A stretch of 64,000 bases of DNA from JACKIC01 sp964543795. GTDB lineage: Bacteria > Planctomycetota > UBA1135 > UBA2386. Position 1 is the first letter of the stretch. Every line of letters begins with the position of its first letter. Shown in pieces: positions 1-8,796 of the stretch. The stretch lies in NCBI GenBank assembly GCA_964543795.1, contig CAZIZN010000007.1:124001-188000 (forward strand). The letters are read 5' to 3'. Made by a program: the position numbers and the translations under genes. The notes under the pieces were generated by a model. That model ran no database searches, was not told where the DNA came from, and saw only the letters and a list, made by a program, of their open reading frames with translations.

Positions 1-2083
1 CGGCGAGACCCAGCCGCGCCGTAGTCGCCAGCAGTTCGTCGGCGAGTGCCAGCGCCTCCTTCCACTGCCGCATGCGCAACCGGTTCTCGGCCAGGCGGCC
101 GAGCACGAGCGCCAGTTCGACGTCGTTGCCGTAGGCGGTTCGCACGACGCCTTCGAGCCGCTGCAGCAGCACATCGCTGCCCGCGATCCCGTCCTGCTGG
201 AAGGCGACCGCCATCACGAACAGCAGCTCGCCGACGGCGCGCAGGCCCGTCTCGCCGGCCGGCCGCGCCGCGAGCAGGGCGACGAGGCGGTCGCAATCGG
301 CGAGGAACGCCGTCGCCGTCGCGTCGGTCGGCGGTGCTGCGGCAGCCAAGCGCGAACACACTGCCGCCACTTCCGGTGCCAGATCCCGCGACACCGCAGC
401 GGCCAGTTCCAGCATCGGCACGAGGTGCCGCCGGCTCGCCTCGAGTTCGTCCGTCTGCCGCTCCGCGCGGCTGAGGTCGGCGAGCAACTCGAGCATCCAC
501 CAGGGGTCGACGGGCGCCGCACCTTCGGCGAGCAGCTTCGCGCGCCGCAGCTCCAGCCTGGCCGGCTCGGGCTCGCCGAGCTGCAACAGCGCGCGTCCGA
601 GGCCCGCGCACACCGCGGCCTGCTCGGCCGGCCGATCGGCCCACCGCGCCTCGATCATCGGCGCCGCGGCGGCGAGCGCCTGGCGCAGCGACGGCGCCGT
701 GCCGGAGAGCCCGCGATCGCCGTAGAGCTGCGCGAACTCGCGGAACTCGTCGAGCGCCTCCTGCCGCGCCACGATCGCCGTCAAGCGCAGCCGCGCCGCC
801 CGTTCGTCGTCGCGCGCGGCGTGCGCCGCCACCATGCCGAGCAAGGCGGCGATGCCGCCGCCGACGATCGCGAGGGCGGCGAGGGACCCGGCGAGCACCG
901 CGGTGCGGTGTCGGCGCACGAAGCGACCCGCGAGGTAGCGCACGGTCGGCGCGCGCGCGCTCACCGGTTCGCCGGCGAGGTGCCGCCGCAGGTCCACGGC
1001 CAGCTCCGAAGCCGACGCGTAGCGCCGGTTGCGATCGGTCTCGAGCGCCTTGCCGACGATCCAGGCGAGGTCGCCGCCGAGTTGCCGGAGCCAGCCGCCC
1101 GCGTCCGCGCCGCGGCGTTCGGCGCGCGCGCTCCGTTCCGCCGGAGACAGCGCCGCAGCAGCAGCCCCGATCGTCGGCACCCGGCCCGCCGCCAGGTCCT
1201 CGCGGAAACGCAGCACCGAAGCGCCGTCGGCGCCGAGTTGCAGCGGCGTCTGCCCGACCAGCAGCTCGAACAGCACCACGCCCAGCGACCAGATGTCGGT
1301 GCGCGTGTCGAGGTCCTGGTCGGCGGGGGCTGCCTGCTCCGGGCTCATGTAGAGCAGCGTGCCGACGATCTCGCCGGCGCGGGTCGGCGGCATCGTGGCG
1401 AGCTGGCCGGCGATCGCGCGGGCCACACCGAAGTCGATCACCTTCGGCCGGACCTCGCCGGCGTCGTCGACGACGAGCAGGTTGCCGGGCTTGAGGTCGC
1501 GGTGGATCACGCCCTTCTGGTGCGCGTGCTGCACGGCGTCGCAGACCTGCGCCAACAACGCGACCCGCGCCGCGACGGAGCTGCGGCGGCGGTCGCAGTA
1601 CTCGGTGATCGGCGCGCCGCGCACGTACTCCATCACGAAGTAGGGTGCACCCTCGTCGGTGACGCCGCCGTCGAGCACGCGCGCGATGCCCGGGTGGTCC
1701 ATGCGCGCCAGCGCCTGCTGTTCGGCGCGGAACCGCTGCAGCACGGCCGCGCCGTCGCCCGCGTCGCCGACGAACTTGATCGCCACGAGGCGTTCCACGG
1801 GTTCGATCTGCCGCGCCAGCAGCACCACGCCCATGCCGCCGCTGCCGAGCGTGCGCAGCAGCTCGTAGCGGCCGACCCGGCGCAGCTCTCCGCCCTCGCC
1901 GACGAACGGCCGCTGCAGCGCGCCGAAGGTGGGCGACGCGTCCTGCCGAAGCAGGGCGCGCAGGCGTTCGCGCAGCAGTTCGTCGGCGACGCCTTCGACG
2001 AAGACCTGCGCCTCGGCCGGTGTCATGCCCGCCGCCCGATCGAACAGGCCCCGCAGCTCCGCCTCACGAGCCGCGTCAGGCAT
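1..2083 (-). CDS. Pkn-type serine/threonine protein kinase with membrane anchor, 3' end outside window
   Basis: About 694 residues are visible and the reading frame runs off the left edge. The kinase core shows a glycine-rich loop LGSGGMGVV near residue 79, the VAIK lysine near 103, the catalytic loop HRDLKPGN with Asp 196, and DFG at 217-219, so it should be an active Ser/Thr kinase. A single transmembrane segment lies around residues 394-420 and is followed by an alpha-helical, probably TPR-like, region that should be extracytoplasmic. The ATG at 2083 overlaps the stop of the upstream sigma factor by 8 nt, so the two are translationally coupled. Sigma/kinase pairs of this kind are common in Planctomycetota; that the kinase acts on the sigma factor is inference. 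Confidence 0.93.
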   Translation of the reverse strand, partial: MPDAAREAELRGLFDRAAGMTPAEAQVFVEGVADELLRERLRALLRQDASPTFGALQRPFVGEGGELRRVGRYELLRTLGSGGMGVVLLARQIEPVERLVAIKFVGDAGDGAAVLQRFRAEQQALARMDHPGIARVLDGGVTDEGAPYFVMEYVRGAPITEYCDRRRSSVAARVALLAQVCDAVQHAHQKGVIHRDLKPGNLLVVDDAGEVRPKVIDFGVARAIAGQLATMPPTRAGEIVGTLLYMSPEQAAPADQDLDTRTDIWSLGVVLFELLVGQTPLQLGADGASVLRFREDLAAGRVPTIGAAAAALSPAERSARAERRGADAGGWLRQLGGDLAWIVGKALETDRNRRYASASELAVDLRRHLAGEPVSARAPTVRYLAGRFVRRHRTAVLAGSLAALAIVGGGIAALLGMVAAHAARDDERAARLRLTAIVARQEALDEFREFAQLYGDRGLSGTAPSLRQALAAAAPMIEARWADRPAEQAAVCAGLGRALLQLGEPEPARLELRRAKLLAEGAAPVDPWWMLELLADLSRAERQTDELEASRRHLVPMLELAAAVSRDLAPEVAAVCSRLAAAAPPTDATATAFLADCDRLVALLAARPAGETGLRAVGELLFVMAVAFQQDGIAGSDVLLQRLEGVVRTAYGNDVELALVLGRLAENRLRMRQWKEALALADELLATTARLGLA

Positions 2084-2660
2084 CGGCGAGCCCATCGCTG
2101 CCCATGCGTTCCTGCAGCCACGCGCGGGCGAAGCGCCAGTCGCGCTCGACCGTCGGCAGCGACACGCCGACCAACGGCGCGATCTCGGCCATCTCGAGTC
2201 CGCTGAAGAAACGCAGCTCGACGACGCGCGCCGGGCGCTGATGCTGTTTCTCGAGCTCGATCAGCGCTTCGTGCAGCGCGATGACGTCGGTCGCGGGCGC
2301 TGCGGTCTCGAGGTCTGGAAGGTCGTCGGCGATGGCTTCGCGCTTGTGGGCGTCGCGCTTCTTGGCGAAACGGCGCCGCGCCTGCTCGACGAGGATGTTG
2401 CGCATCGCGTTGGCTGCCGCGCCGAAGAAATGGGCTCGGCCTTCCCAGCCCGGATCGCCGCCCTTGACGACGCGCATCCACGCCTCGTGCACGAGTTCGG
2501 TGGCGCGCAGCGTGTGCCCGCGGGCCAGCTGATGCACGCGCACGCGGGCGAGTTCGCGCAGTTCCTCGTAGACGAGCGGCAGCAGCGCCTCGGCGGCGAC
2601 GCGTCCGCCGCTCCCGGTGAGCACCGCGGAGATCGCCTTGGCGTGCGAGGGCGTGTCCAT
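2076..2660 (-). CDS. ECF-type RNA polymerase sigma factor (Planctomycete kinase-linked family)
   Basis: A 194-residue sigma-70 family protein. The sigma2 region (about residues 20-95) contains the LRATELVHEAWMRV and AAANAMRNILVEQARR segments typical of the TIGR02999-like ECF group. The sigma4 helix-turn-helix (about 130-185) contains RVVELRFFSGLEMAEIA and a VSLPTVERDWRFARAWL recognition segment. It directs polymerase to specific promoters. No anti-sigma gene is adjacent; instead the kinase gene overlaps its 3' end, so phosphorylation may control it (inference). The ATG at 2660 is chosen because the protein has the usual family length and a TACCAT hexamer sits 8 nt upstream. The open frame extends much further upstream, but that part runs antisense through other genes. 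Confidence 0.93.
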   Translation of the reverse strand: MDTPSHAKAISAVLTGSGGRVAAEALLPLVYEELRELARVRVHQLARGHTLRATELVHEAWMRVVKGGDPGWEGRAHFFGAAANAMRNILVEQARRRFAKKRDAHKREAIADDLPDLETAAPATDVIALHEALIELEKQHQRPARVVELRFFSGLEMAEIAPLVGVSLPTVERDWRFARAWLQERMGSDGLADA

Positions 2661-2668
2661 CGGCCCGC

Positions 2669-2674
2669 ATGGTA
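2669..2674 (-). promoter_or_regulatory. -10-like hexamer (GCTACCAT) before the sigma factor gene
   Basis: TACCAT preceded by GC, with 8 nt between it and the ATG at 2660. If used as a -10 box, the transcript would begin at or within a few bases of the start codon. It belongs to the GCTANNNT series described in the findings. No convincing -35 was seen. Confidence 0.4.
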
Positions 2675-2728
2675 GCCGCCGGCGCGACCGCACGCCCGGG
2701 CCGGCTGCGGCGCCTGGGCGGCGCCCCG

Positions 2729-5104
2729 TCAGCGCGCGAGCAGGTTGACGAGCAGTCGCGCGGCGCCCGCGTTGCCGATGCGCAGTTGGCGGTAGAGGGC
2801 GAGCGAACAGTAGACGAACTCGCCCTTGCCGTAGCTCGTGAACAGCAGCGCACCGTCGCTCGGCTTCTCGTCGCCGCGGTCCTGCATGCGCAGCAGGGGC
2901 GTCCACGCGTCGTCCCAGCGGCTCGGGAAGTTGAGACCGCGCTCCTGAACCCAGCCGCCGAAGTCGGTGGCGGTGAGTGCATGCGGATGCGTCAGCAGCC
3001 GGTGTTCCGGCTGCAACAGCTCGACGGCCGCGTCCTCTTCGGTCACTCGATCGTTGCCGACCACGACCGCGAACGGCGCCAGCAGCGGGTGCCCGGCGCG
3101 CTCGTTCCACTCGTTCGGTTTGTGGTACATCGCCACGACCCGGCCGCCGGCGCGACAGTAGGCGAGCAGCCGGCTCTGCACTTCGGCGAGCTCGGGCCGG
3201 TGGTGGTAGGCCCGGATGTCGAGCAGCACCGTCTGGAAGTCCTCGAAGCGCGCCATCAGCAGCGCGTCGGGATCGAGCGACACGTAGTCGATGCCGAGGT
3301 CGGCGAGAGCGAGTTCGGTGCTGTCGTCGGGGCCGCGCACGAGTGCCACGCGCAGGCCCTGCGGCACGGTCACGTCGACCTCGACGATGCGCAGCCGCGC
3401 CGCGCTGTCGCGGAAGCCGACCTCGAGACCGGCGTCGGGCGTGCGCTCTCGGGCGTCGATCGCCGCGCGCACGAGCAGGCGCGCCTCGGGGTGCCCCGGC
3501 GACAGCTCGAGACGGCCGGGCGTCGAGGTGGCGCGGATGCCCGGCCCCATCGACAGCCGCACCGCGTCGTCCGCCGTCGCGTCGATGTGACTGGTCACCC
3601 GCGCCGTCAGCAGCCGTTCGACCCGTCGGCCCTTCGGCAGCATCACGACGTCGCGATCCCAACGCACGTCGATGCGCGGCACCGGGGTGTAGTACAGCTC
3701 GTGCCGCAGCGTCATCGCCACGTCGGCGAGGCGCAGCGACACCGAGATCTCGACGGCGCGCGGCTCGGGGTCCGTGGGCAGATCGTCGTCGCGGCCAACG
3801 GCGCAGGCGAACGTCACCACGCGACGACCCGGTCGCGCGGTGTTGGTCGGGTTCACGGCCGCGGCGACGACGGGTTCGATGTCGCCACCGTTGGGCGGAG
3901 CCGCCGAGGAGTCGCCGGCGTTGGCCGGCGGTGCCGGCAGGCCGTCGAACGGCGTCACCCGCATCGGCACCTCGACCGGCTGACCGATCTCGCCGTCGCA
4001 CGCGACTTCGACGTCCGCCACGCGCTCGACCCCGTGCACGACCACGAACGCCTTGCCGCGACCGCCCTGGGGCACGGTCTCGCGCTCGAGCCAGCTCTCG
4101 ATGCGCACGTTCGCGAGCGCCAGCAGCACCCGGTTGGCGATGTCCATGCGCCGGCGCAGCAGCTGTCGCCGCGCACGTGTCGCTGTCTCGGTGCCCGCCG
4201 CCACGAACTCGCGCCGCGCCGCCTCGTGGAGTCGCAGCGCTTCGCCGCGGAGCGCCTCCGGCCGCCGCCAGTCCGCGCCGTCGGCGAGGCGATCGTCGCC
4301 GGCGCGTTCGGGCAGCCAGGCCTGCCAGGCCGCGGCGCGCTCGGCGGTCAGGCCCTCGGGCCACACGCAGAGCCACCAGTCCTTGCCGACGCGCAGCGGG
4401 TCGTGCGGTCCCCAGGGCCCCTGCGTCACGTGCTGCGTCCAGGCGCGGTGCGCCTGCGCCGCGTAGGTCTCCCCGCGCGCCGGATCGAGCTCGGCCGGGT
4501 CCATCGTCCACTGCGCCTCGTCGACGGCACAGCGGCGGTAGAGCGGGATCGTGCGGCCGCCGCCCGCGGCGCGTTCGCGCAGCACCCGGTCGATCGCCCA
4601 GTACGAGGCCCGGTGGTGGCCATGGCCCTTGTCGAGGCTGTGGTTGGTGATCACGAGGTCCGGCTGCACCGCCTCGACCACCTCGCGCATGCGCTGCAGC
4701 AGTGCGGCTTCGCCCCAGACCGCCAGCGTCTCCTCGCGCGTCTTGCTGAAGCCGAAGTCCGCCATGCCGAGCCAGCGCACCTCCACGTCCATCATCGCCG
4801 CCGCGCGCAGCGTCTCGCGCACACGCAGTTGCGCGAGCTCGGGACCGATCTCGCGGCCGATAGCGTTCTGGCCGCCGTCGCCGTAGGTCGTGTAGACCGT
4901 GACGACGCGCAGGCCGTACTTGCGCCGCAGCATCGTGTTCGTGCGCGACGACTCGTCGTCGGGGTGCGCCGCGACGTTCAGCACGACGCCGTCGGTCGCC
5001 AGATCGAGCGCCGCCTGATGCAGCGCGACGAAGCCCGCGGCCGGTTCGGCCGACTGCCCCGGCGACAACGCCGCGAGGAGCAGCAACGCAGCGCACGACC
5101 TCAT
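2729..5104 (-). CDS. PIG-L (LmbE) family metal-dependent deacetylase, long secreted form
   Basis: A 791-residue protein with an N-terminal signal peptide (MRSCAALLLLAAL). The zinc motif AHPDDE lies at residues 46-51 and the third ligand region GHGHHRA near 160-165, both characteristic of GlcNAc-PI/bacillithiol-type N-deacetylases. Typical enzymes are only about 230-280 residues. Here the catalytic domain is followed by beta-rich regions and a C-terminal segment (about residues 620-750) resembling the ThuA/class-I amidotransferase-like fold. The substrate is probably an extracellular N-acetylated sugar (inference). The ATG at 5104 overlaps the aminotransferase stop in an ATGA arrangement, which fixes the start and places both genes in one operon. 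Confidence 0.9.
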   Translation of the reverse strand: MRSCAALLLLAALSPGQSAEPAAGFVALHQAALDLATDGVVLNVAAHPDDESSRTNTMLRRKYGLRVVTVYTTYGDGGQNAIGREIGPELAQLRVRETLRAAAMMDVEVRWLGMADFGFSKTREETLAVWGEAALLQRMREVVEAVQPDLVITNHSLDKGHGHHRASYWAIDRVLRERAAGGGRTIPLYRRCAVDEAQWTMDPAELDPARGETYAAQAHRAWTQHVTQGPWGPHDPLRVGKDWWLCVWPEGLTAERAAAWQAWLPERAGDDRLADGADWRRPEALRGEALRLHEAARREFVAAGTETATRARRQLLRRRMDIANRVLLALANVRIESWLERETVPQGGRGKAFVVVHGVERVADVEVACDGEIGQPVEVPMRVTPFDGLPAPPANAGDSSAAPPNGGDIEPVVAAAVNPTNTARPGRRVVTFACAVGRDDDLPTDPEPRAVEISVSLRLADVAMTLRHELYYTPVPRIDVRWDRDVVMLPKGRRVERLLTARVTSHIDATADDAVRLSMGPGIRATSTPGRLELSPGHPEARLLVRAAIDARERTPDAGLEVGFRDSAARLRIVEVDVTVPQGLRVALVRGPDDSTELALADLGIDYVSLDPDALLMARFEDFQTVLLDIRAYHHRPELAEVQSRLLAYCRAGGRVVAMYHKPNEWNERAGHPLLAPFAVVVGNDRVTEEDAAVELLQPEHRLLTHPHALTATDFGGWVQERGLNFPSRWDDAWTPLLRMQDRGDEKPSDGALLFTSYGKGEFVYCSLALYRQLRIGNAGAARLLVNLLAR

Positions 5105-6285
5105 GCGAGCCTCCGCAGCCGCGCGCAGGCTTCGTCGAGGACGGGCCAGTCGACGGCGAACTGGAACCGCATCGAGCGGACCCCCTCGGGCCGGGCGAAG
5201 AACAGATCGCCTGGCACCGCGTTGACGCCGATGCGTTCGATCATCTGCAACACCGCGGGGTGGGGAGCCACGTCGCCGAACACCTTGCGGTAGTCCGCGA
5301 GGACGTAGTAGGCACCCTCGGGCGCCCTGAATCCGAAGCCCGCGTCGGCCAGCGCGGCACAGAAGGCGTCGCGCTTCTTCTCGTAGCCTGCGCCGAGTTC
5401 GACATAGAAGGACTCGGGCAGCTGTTCGAGCGCGCGCTGCACGCCGCGCTGCATCGGCCGCGCCGCGCAGACCTGCATCTGGTCGAAGACGATGCCGCAC
5501 TTCTCGACGATCGCCGGCGGACCGGCGACGAAGCCGATGCGCCAGCCGGTGATCGAGAAGGTCTTGCTGAAGGAGTTCAGCGTCAGCGTGCGATCGGCGA
5601 GCCCCGGCACGGTCGCCGGCGAGAGGTGCTTCCTGCCGTCGAAGCACATGTACTCGTACACCTCGTCGGTGAGCACGACGACGTCGCTGCCGTCGAGCAC
5701 TGCGGCGAGTTCCTCGAGTTCCGCGCGCGTCCAGACCTTGCCCGACGGGTTGCCCGGCGTGTTGACGACCACCGCGCGCGTCCGGGGCGAGAGCGCGCGC
5801 CGCAGCGCCGCCGCGTCGAACGCGAGCGTGTCGGGGTCGAGCGGCACGGCGACCGGCACCGCGCCGAGCAACGTCAGCGTCGAAGAGTGGTAGCTGTAGT
5901 ACGGCTCGAACAGGACCACTTCGTCGCCGGTCTCGAGCAGCGTCGTGCCCGCCGCGTAGAACGCGCCGCTGCTGCCGCTGCAGACCGCCACGTGTTCGGG
6001 CCCGTAGTCGAGGCCGTTGTGCCGCCGCAGCTTCGCCGCGATCGCCCGACGCAGTTCGGGCAGTCCGGCGTACGGCGTGTAGAGCTGGCGGTCGCCGCCG
6101 TCGATGCACTCGATCGCGCCGCGCACCAGCGGGGACGGAGTGTCGAGATCGCAGACGCCCTGCCCGAGGTTGATGCCGCCCGGCACCTTGTCGATGACGA
6201 GGGTCAGCGAGCGCAGCAGGTTGCCGCGGTCGAGATGGCGGCGGCGCGAGGCGAGGCGCGCGAACGCGCGGTGCAGGTCCGTCAT
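5101..6285 (-). CDS. PLP-dependent class I/II aminotransferase
   Basis: A 394-residue fold-type I aminotransferase. It has the substrate/cofactor motif NTPGNPSGKVW (about 175-185), the aspartate in LTDEVYEY (about 207), and the Schiff-base lysine K241 in SFSKTFSITGWRIGF. It resembles the aspartate/kynurenine/methionine aminotransferase group, and the exact substrate cannot be read from sequence. The ATG at 6285 gives normal family length and begins just before the expected N-terminal helix. It is the first gene of a minus-strand pair with the PIG-L deacetylase, and the reason for this pairing is not obvious. A TATCAT hexamer lies at 6320-6325, about 34 nt upstream. Confidence 0.93.
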   Translation of the reverse strand: MTDLHRAFARLASRRRHLDRGNLLRSLTLVIDKVPGGINLGQGVCDLDTPSPLVRGAIECIDGGDRQLYTPYAGLPELRRAIAAKLRRHNGLDYGPEHVAVCSGSSGAFYAAGTTLLETGDEVVLFEPYYSYHSSTLTLLGAVPVAVPLDPDTLAFDAAALRRALSPRTRAVVVNTPGNPSGKVWTRAELEELAAVLDGSDVVVLTDEVYEYMCFDGRKHLSPATVPGLADRTLTLNSFSKTFSITGWRIGFVAGPPAIVEKCGIVFDQMQVCAARPMQRGVQRALEQLPESFYVELGAGYEKKRDAFCAALADAGFGFRAPEGAYYVLADYRKVFGDVAPHPAVLQMIERIGVNAVPGDLFFARPEGVRSMRFQFAVDWPVLDEACARLRRLA

Positions 6286-6357
6286 GGTCGGTTGGCGCGG
6301 CTCCGCCGCAGGGGGCGCGATGATACGAAGCCGCGTGGCGGCCGGTCAGCCTCGCGA

Positions 6358-7620
6358 TCACCGGTTGCGCAGATACCACAACTCCGCCGCTCGGACGGCG
6401 TCGCGGTTCTGCTCGGCATCCTTCGCCGGGTCGTAACCGAACGCTTCACCGGCGATCGCCGCCAGCGCCTGGGCGGCGGCGCGCCGCTGGGGGCCGATCT
6501 CGCTGCGCAGGGCCGCGAGCAGCTCGGGCATCGCCGCCTTGCCGCGCGCGGCGAGCTGCTCCGCGCACGCCGCGACGTCGGCGTCCTTGCTGTGCGGGCC
6601 GAGGTTGACGAGCGCCACGACGTGCGCAGTGATCGGCCCGACCTCCTTCTGGAACTTGCGCCGCAGGAACAACACCGCGAACGCCGTCGACACCGGATCG
6701 CCGGGCACTGCGCCGTCCTGCCGCGCGAAGCCCGCGTCGGTCTGGCTGAACCAGGATCCGTTCGCGTGCTGCAGGTCGCAGAACATCCGCGCGCCCGCTT
6801 CGTACCAGTCCGTCTCGCCGATCGTCTCGACGTCGCAGAGGATCGCCGCGCGTTCGAGCCCGTAGTGGAAGTAGAAGCACCAGCGTTCGCTCGGCGAGCC
6901 GATCGCCCGCACGTTCTTCGCGAACCATTGCCAGCCGCGCGCGATGCGCTTGTCGATCGCCTGCGGCGGCCTGGGGCCGTGCATCTGCCGGCAGATGGCC
7001 AGCACGGCGATGCCGGCGGCGGTCATCGACGCGTAGGAACCCATGCGCCCGGCACCGTCGCCGGGTGCGTAGCCGAAACCGCCGTAGTTGTCCTGCTGGT
7101 CGCCGACCTCGGCGGCCATGCGCGCGAACACGCGGCGGTCGACCTCGATGCCCATCGCCACCGCCGCGCGCAGACCGAGCGCTGCGTACTGCGTGTTGCT
7201 GAGGTCCCAGTCGCGTGGCTTCTCCCGGTAGTGGAAGCCGCCCTGCTTGCTCTGGTGCCGCAGCAGCTCGGCGGTGTCGCGCTTCGCGATCCGATCGCGT
7301 TCCTCGCTGCGCGGCAGCGCCTCGAACACGAGCAACCGCAGCGAGAGGTCGTAACACTGGTCGAGCCGCGCCTTGGTCAGCGCCGCGAGTCCGGCGACGA
7401 ACGCTTCGTCGTCCGCCGGCACGCCGTCGTGGATCGCCGCGAGCAGCAGCAGCGCGAGCTGGCCCGACCGCACGCTCGGCTCCCGGGCCGCCCGCAGGTG
7501 CCGCAGCAGCGCGGGCCGCGCCTGGTCGAGCGCGTGGTCGATGCGCCGCTGCAGTTCGGGCGTCTGGCCCCACGCGGGCGCGGCGAGACAGAACGCAGCA
7601 AGGACGGAGAGGCGGGCCAT
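6358..7620 (-). CDS. exported protein with terpenoid-cyclase/prenyltransferase-like alpha/alpha repeats
   Basis: A 420-residue protein with a signal peptide ending near AWGQ (residues 1-19). It contains several QGGF/YGGFGY/NGSWF-type repeats (for example YGGFGYAPGDGAGRMGSY), which resemble the QW motifs of squalene-hopene cyclase and prenyltransferase alpha/alpha barrels. The DXDD catalytic motif of the cyclases is not seen, so it is probably not a triterpene cyclase even though hpnCDE lies 11 kb away. Planctomycetes encode many secreted proteins of this fold with unknown function. A short HEAT-like tail follows (about 360-410). The start follows a GCTATCCT box by 20 nt. Confidence 0.85.
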   Translation of the reverse strand: MARLSVLAAFCLAAPAWGQTPELQRRIDHALDQARPALLRHLRAAREPSVRSGQLALLLLAAIHDGVPADDEAFVAGLAALTKARLDQCYDLSLRLLVFEALPRSEERDRIAKRDTAELLRHQSKQGGFHYREKPRDWDLSNTQYAALGLRAAVAMGIEVDRRVFARMAAEVGDQQDNYGGFGYAPGDGAGRMGSYASMTAAGIAVLAICRQMHGPRPPQAIDKRIARGWQWFAKNVRAIGSPSERWCFYFHYGLERAAILCDVETIGETDWYEAGARMFCDLQHANGSWFSQTDAGFARQDGAVPGDPVSTAFAVLFLRRKFQKEVGPITAHVVALVNLGPHSKDADVAACAEQLAARGKAAMPELLAALRSEIGPQRRAAAQALAAIAGEAFGYDPAKDAEQNRDAVRAAELWYLRNR

Positions 7621-7640
7621 GCGGGATCCCGGGCGAACCG

Positions 7641-7646
7641 AGGATA
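7641..7646 (-). promoter_or_regulatory. -10-like hexamer TATCCT before the alpha/alpha-repeat protein gene
   Basis: GCTATCCT on the minus strand, with 20 nt to the ATG at 7620. It is identical to the boxes upstream of moaA, the ABC-F gene and argS, but it would leave a short leader here. Confidence 0.4.
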
Positions 7647-7716
7647 GCCTCGCCCCTCGCGGCTGTAACCCTGGACACCCGGCATCCGGGCGCCGAACCT
7701 CGGCGAAACGCCCACC

Positions 7717-8613
7717 ATGCGCATCGCCATCACGGGAGCCTCCGGATTCGTCGGCCGCACGCTCGCCCGAGAGCTCGCCGCCGCCGGACACACGGTCGTG
7801 CCGCTCGTGCGCGCGGCCGACCCGGCGCCCGGCGCCTGCCGCTGGGACCCGGCGACCGGCGAACTCGATGTGCGCGCACTCGGTGCGCCCGACGCGGTGG
7901 TGCACCTCGCCGGCGAGAACGTCGCCGGCGGACGTTGGTCCGCCGCCCGCAAGCAGCGCATCCGCGCCAGCCGGGGGCCGGCCACCGCGGCGCTCGGCGC
8001 GGCCCTGCTGCGTCTGGCGACGCCACCGGGCGTGCTGGTGTCGGCCTCGGCGATCGGCATCTACGGCGATCGCGGCGACGAGGAACTCGACGAGTCCTCG
8101 CCCGCGGGCCGGGGTTTCCTCGGCGACGTCGCGCGCGAATGGGAGGCGGCCACGCACCCGCTGCGCGACGCCGGTGTGCGGGTCGTCAACCTGCGCATCG
8201 GCATGGTGCTCGAGCCGAGCGGCGGCGCGCTCGCGAAGATGCTGCCGCCGTTCCGGCTCGGTCTCGGGGGACCGCTCGGCAGCGGCATGCAGTGGATGAG
8301 CTGGATCACGCGTTCCGATCTCGTCGCGGCGATCGGCTTGCTGCTCACCAACGCGTCGCTGTCGGGGCCGGTGCTCGCGGTCGCGCCGAATCCGGTCACG
8401 AACCGCGAGTTCACGCAGGCACTCGGCAGGGTGCTGCGGCGACCCACGTTCCTGCCCGCCCCTGCGTTCGCGCTGCGGCTGCTGCTCGGCGAGATGGCGG
8501 ATGCCCTGCTGTTGTCCAGCCAGCGCTGCCTGCCGCGGCGGCTGCTCGGCGCCGGTTTCCGCTTCGCGGACCCGCAGCTCGAGCCGGCGCTGCGACGCCT
8601 GCTGGGGCGCTGA
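7717..8613 (+). CDS. TIGR01777/YfcH-like NAD(P)-dependent epimerase (SDR39U1 family)
   Basis: A 298-residue extended SDR. The Rossmann motif GASGFVG is at residues 7-13, the YfcH-type segments VVHLAGENVAGGRW and SASAIGIYGDRGDE follow, and a C-terminal domain contains RPTFLPAPAFALRLLLGEMAD, a hallmark of this family. The physiological substrate is unknown. In this group the canonical YxxxK pair is altered (Y in IGIYGDR, with no clear lysine four residues on), so catalytic activity is uncertain. It is a plus-strand monocistron, diverging from the alpha/alpha-repeat gene by 96 nt and followed by a strong inverted repeat. Confidence 0.92.
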   Translation: MRIAITGASGFVGRTLARELAAAGHTVVPLVRAADPAPGACRWDPATGELDVRALGAPDAVVHLAGENVAGGRWSAARKQRIRASRGPATAALGAALLRLATPPGVLVSASAIGIYGDRGDEELDESSPAGRGFLGDVAREWEAATHPLRDAGVRVVNLRIGMVLEPSGGALAKMLPPFRLGLGGPLGSGMQWMSWITRSDLVAAIGLLLTNASLSGPVLAVAPNPVTNREFTQALGRVLRRPTFLPAPAFALRLLLGEMADALLLSSQRCLPRRLLGAGFRFADPQLEPALRRLLGR

Positions 8614-8663
8614 CGGGACCGCAGACGCCGTCCGGCAGATCCCCGGGGTCGCGCCGCCTCGCG

Positions 8664-8690
8664 GCGCGCCGGCAGTCCTTGCCGGCGCGC
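8664..8690 (+). terminator. stem-loop after the YfcH-like gene
   Basis: A perfect 11-bp inverted repeat (8664-8674 and 8680-8690) encloses a 5-nt loop, 50 nt downstream of the YfcH stop. There is no T-tract, so it may be a weak or Rho-assisted terminator, or simply a G+C-rich hairpin that insulates the serpin gene. Confidence 0.45.
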
Positions 8691-8796
8691 GTCGACCCCT
8701 CCCGTGGCGACGGACCGGGTCATACTCCCTCGTCCGGCGCGGAACCGCGGCCGCGCGAGCGCGTTCGCGCCCACCTTTCCCCGAAGGACCCCGAAC

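Noticed and set aside
6358..7620. Squalene-hopene cyclase, suggested by QW-like repeats and the hpnCDE genes
   Set aside because: No DXDD acid motif, only 420 residues instead of about 650, and it has a Sec signal peptide.
5260..7647. 795-codon plus-strand frame opposite the aminotransferase and alpha/alpha-repeat genes
   Set aside because: Antisense shadow of recognised proteins; composition typical of complementary-strand artefacts.
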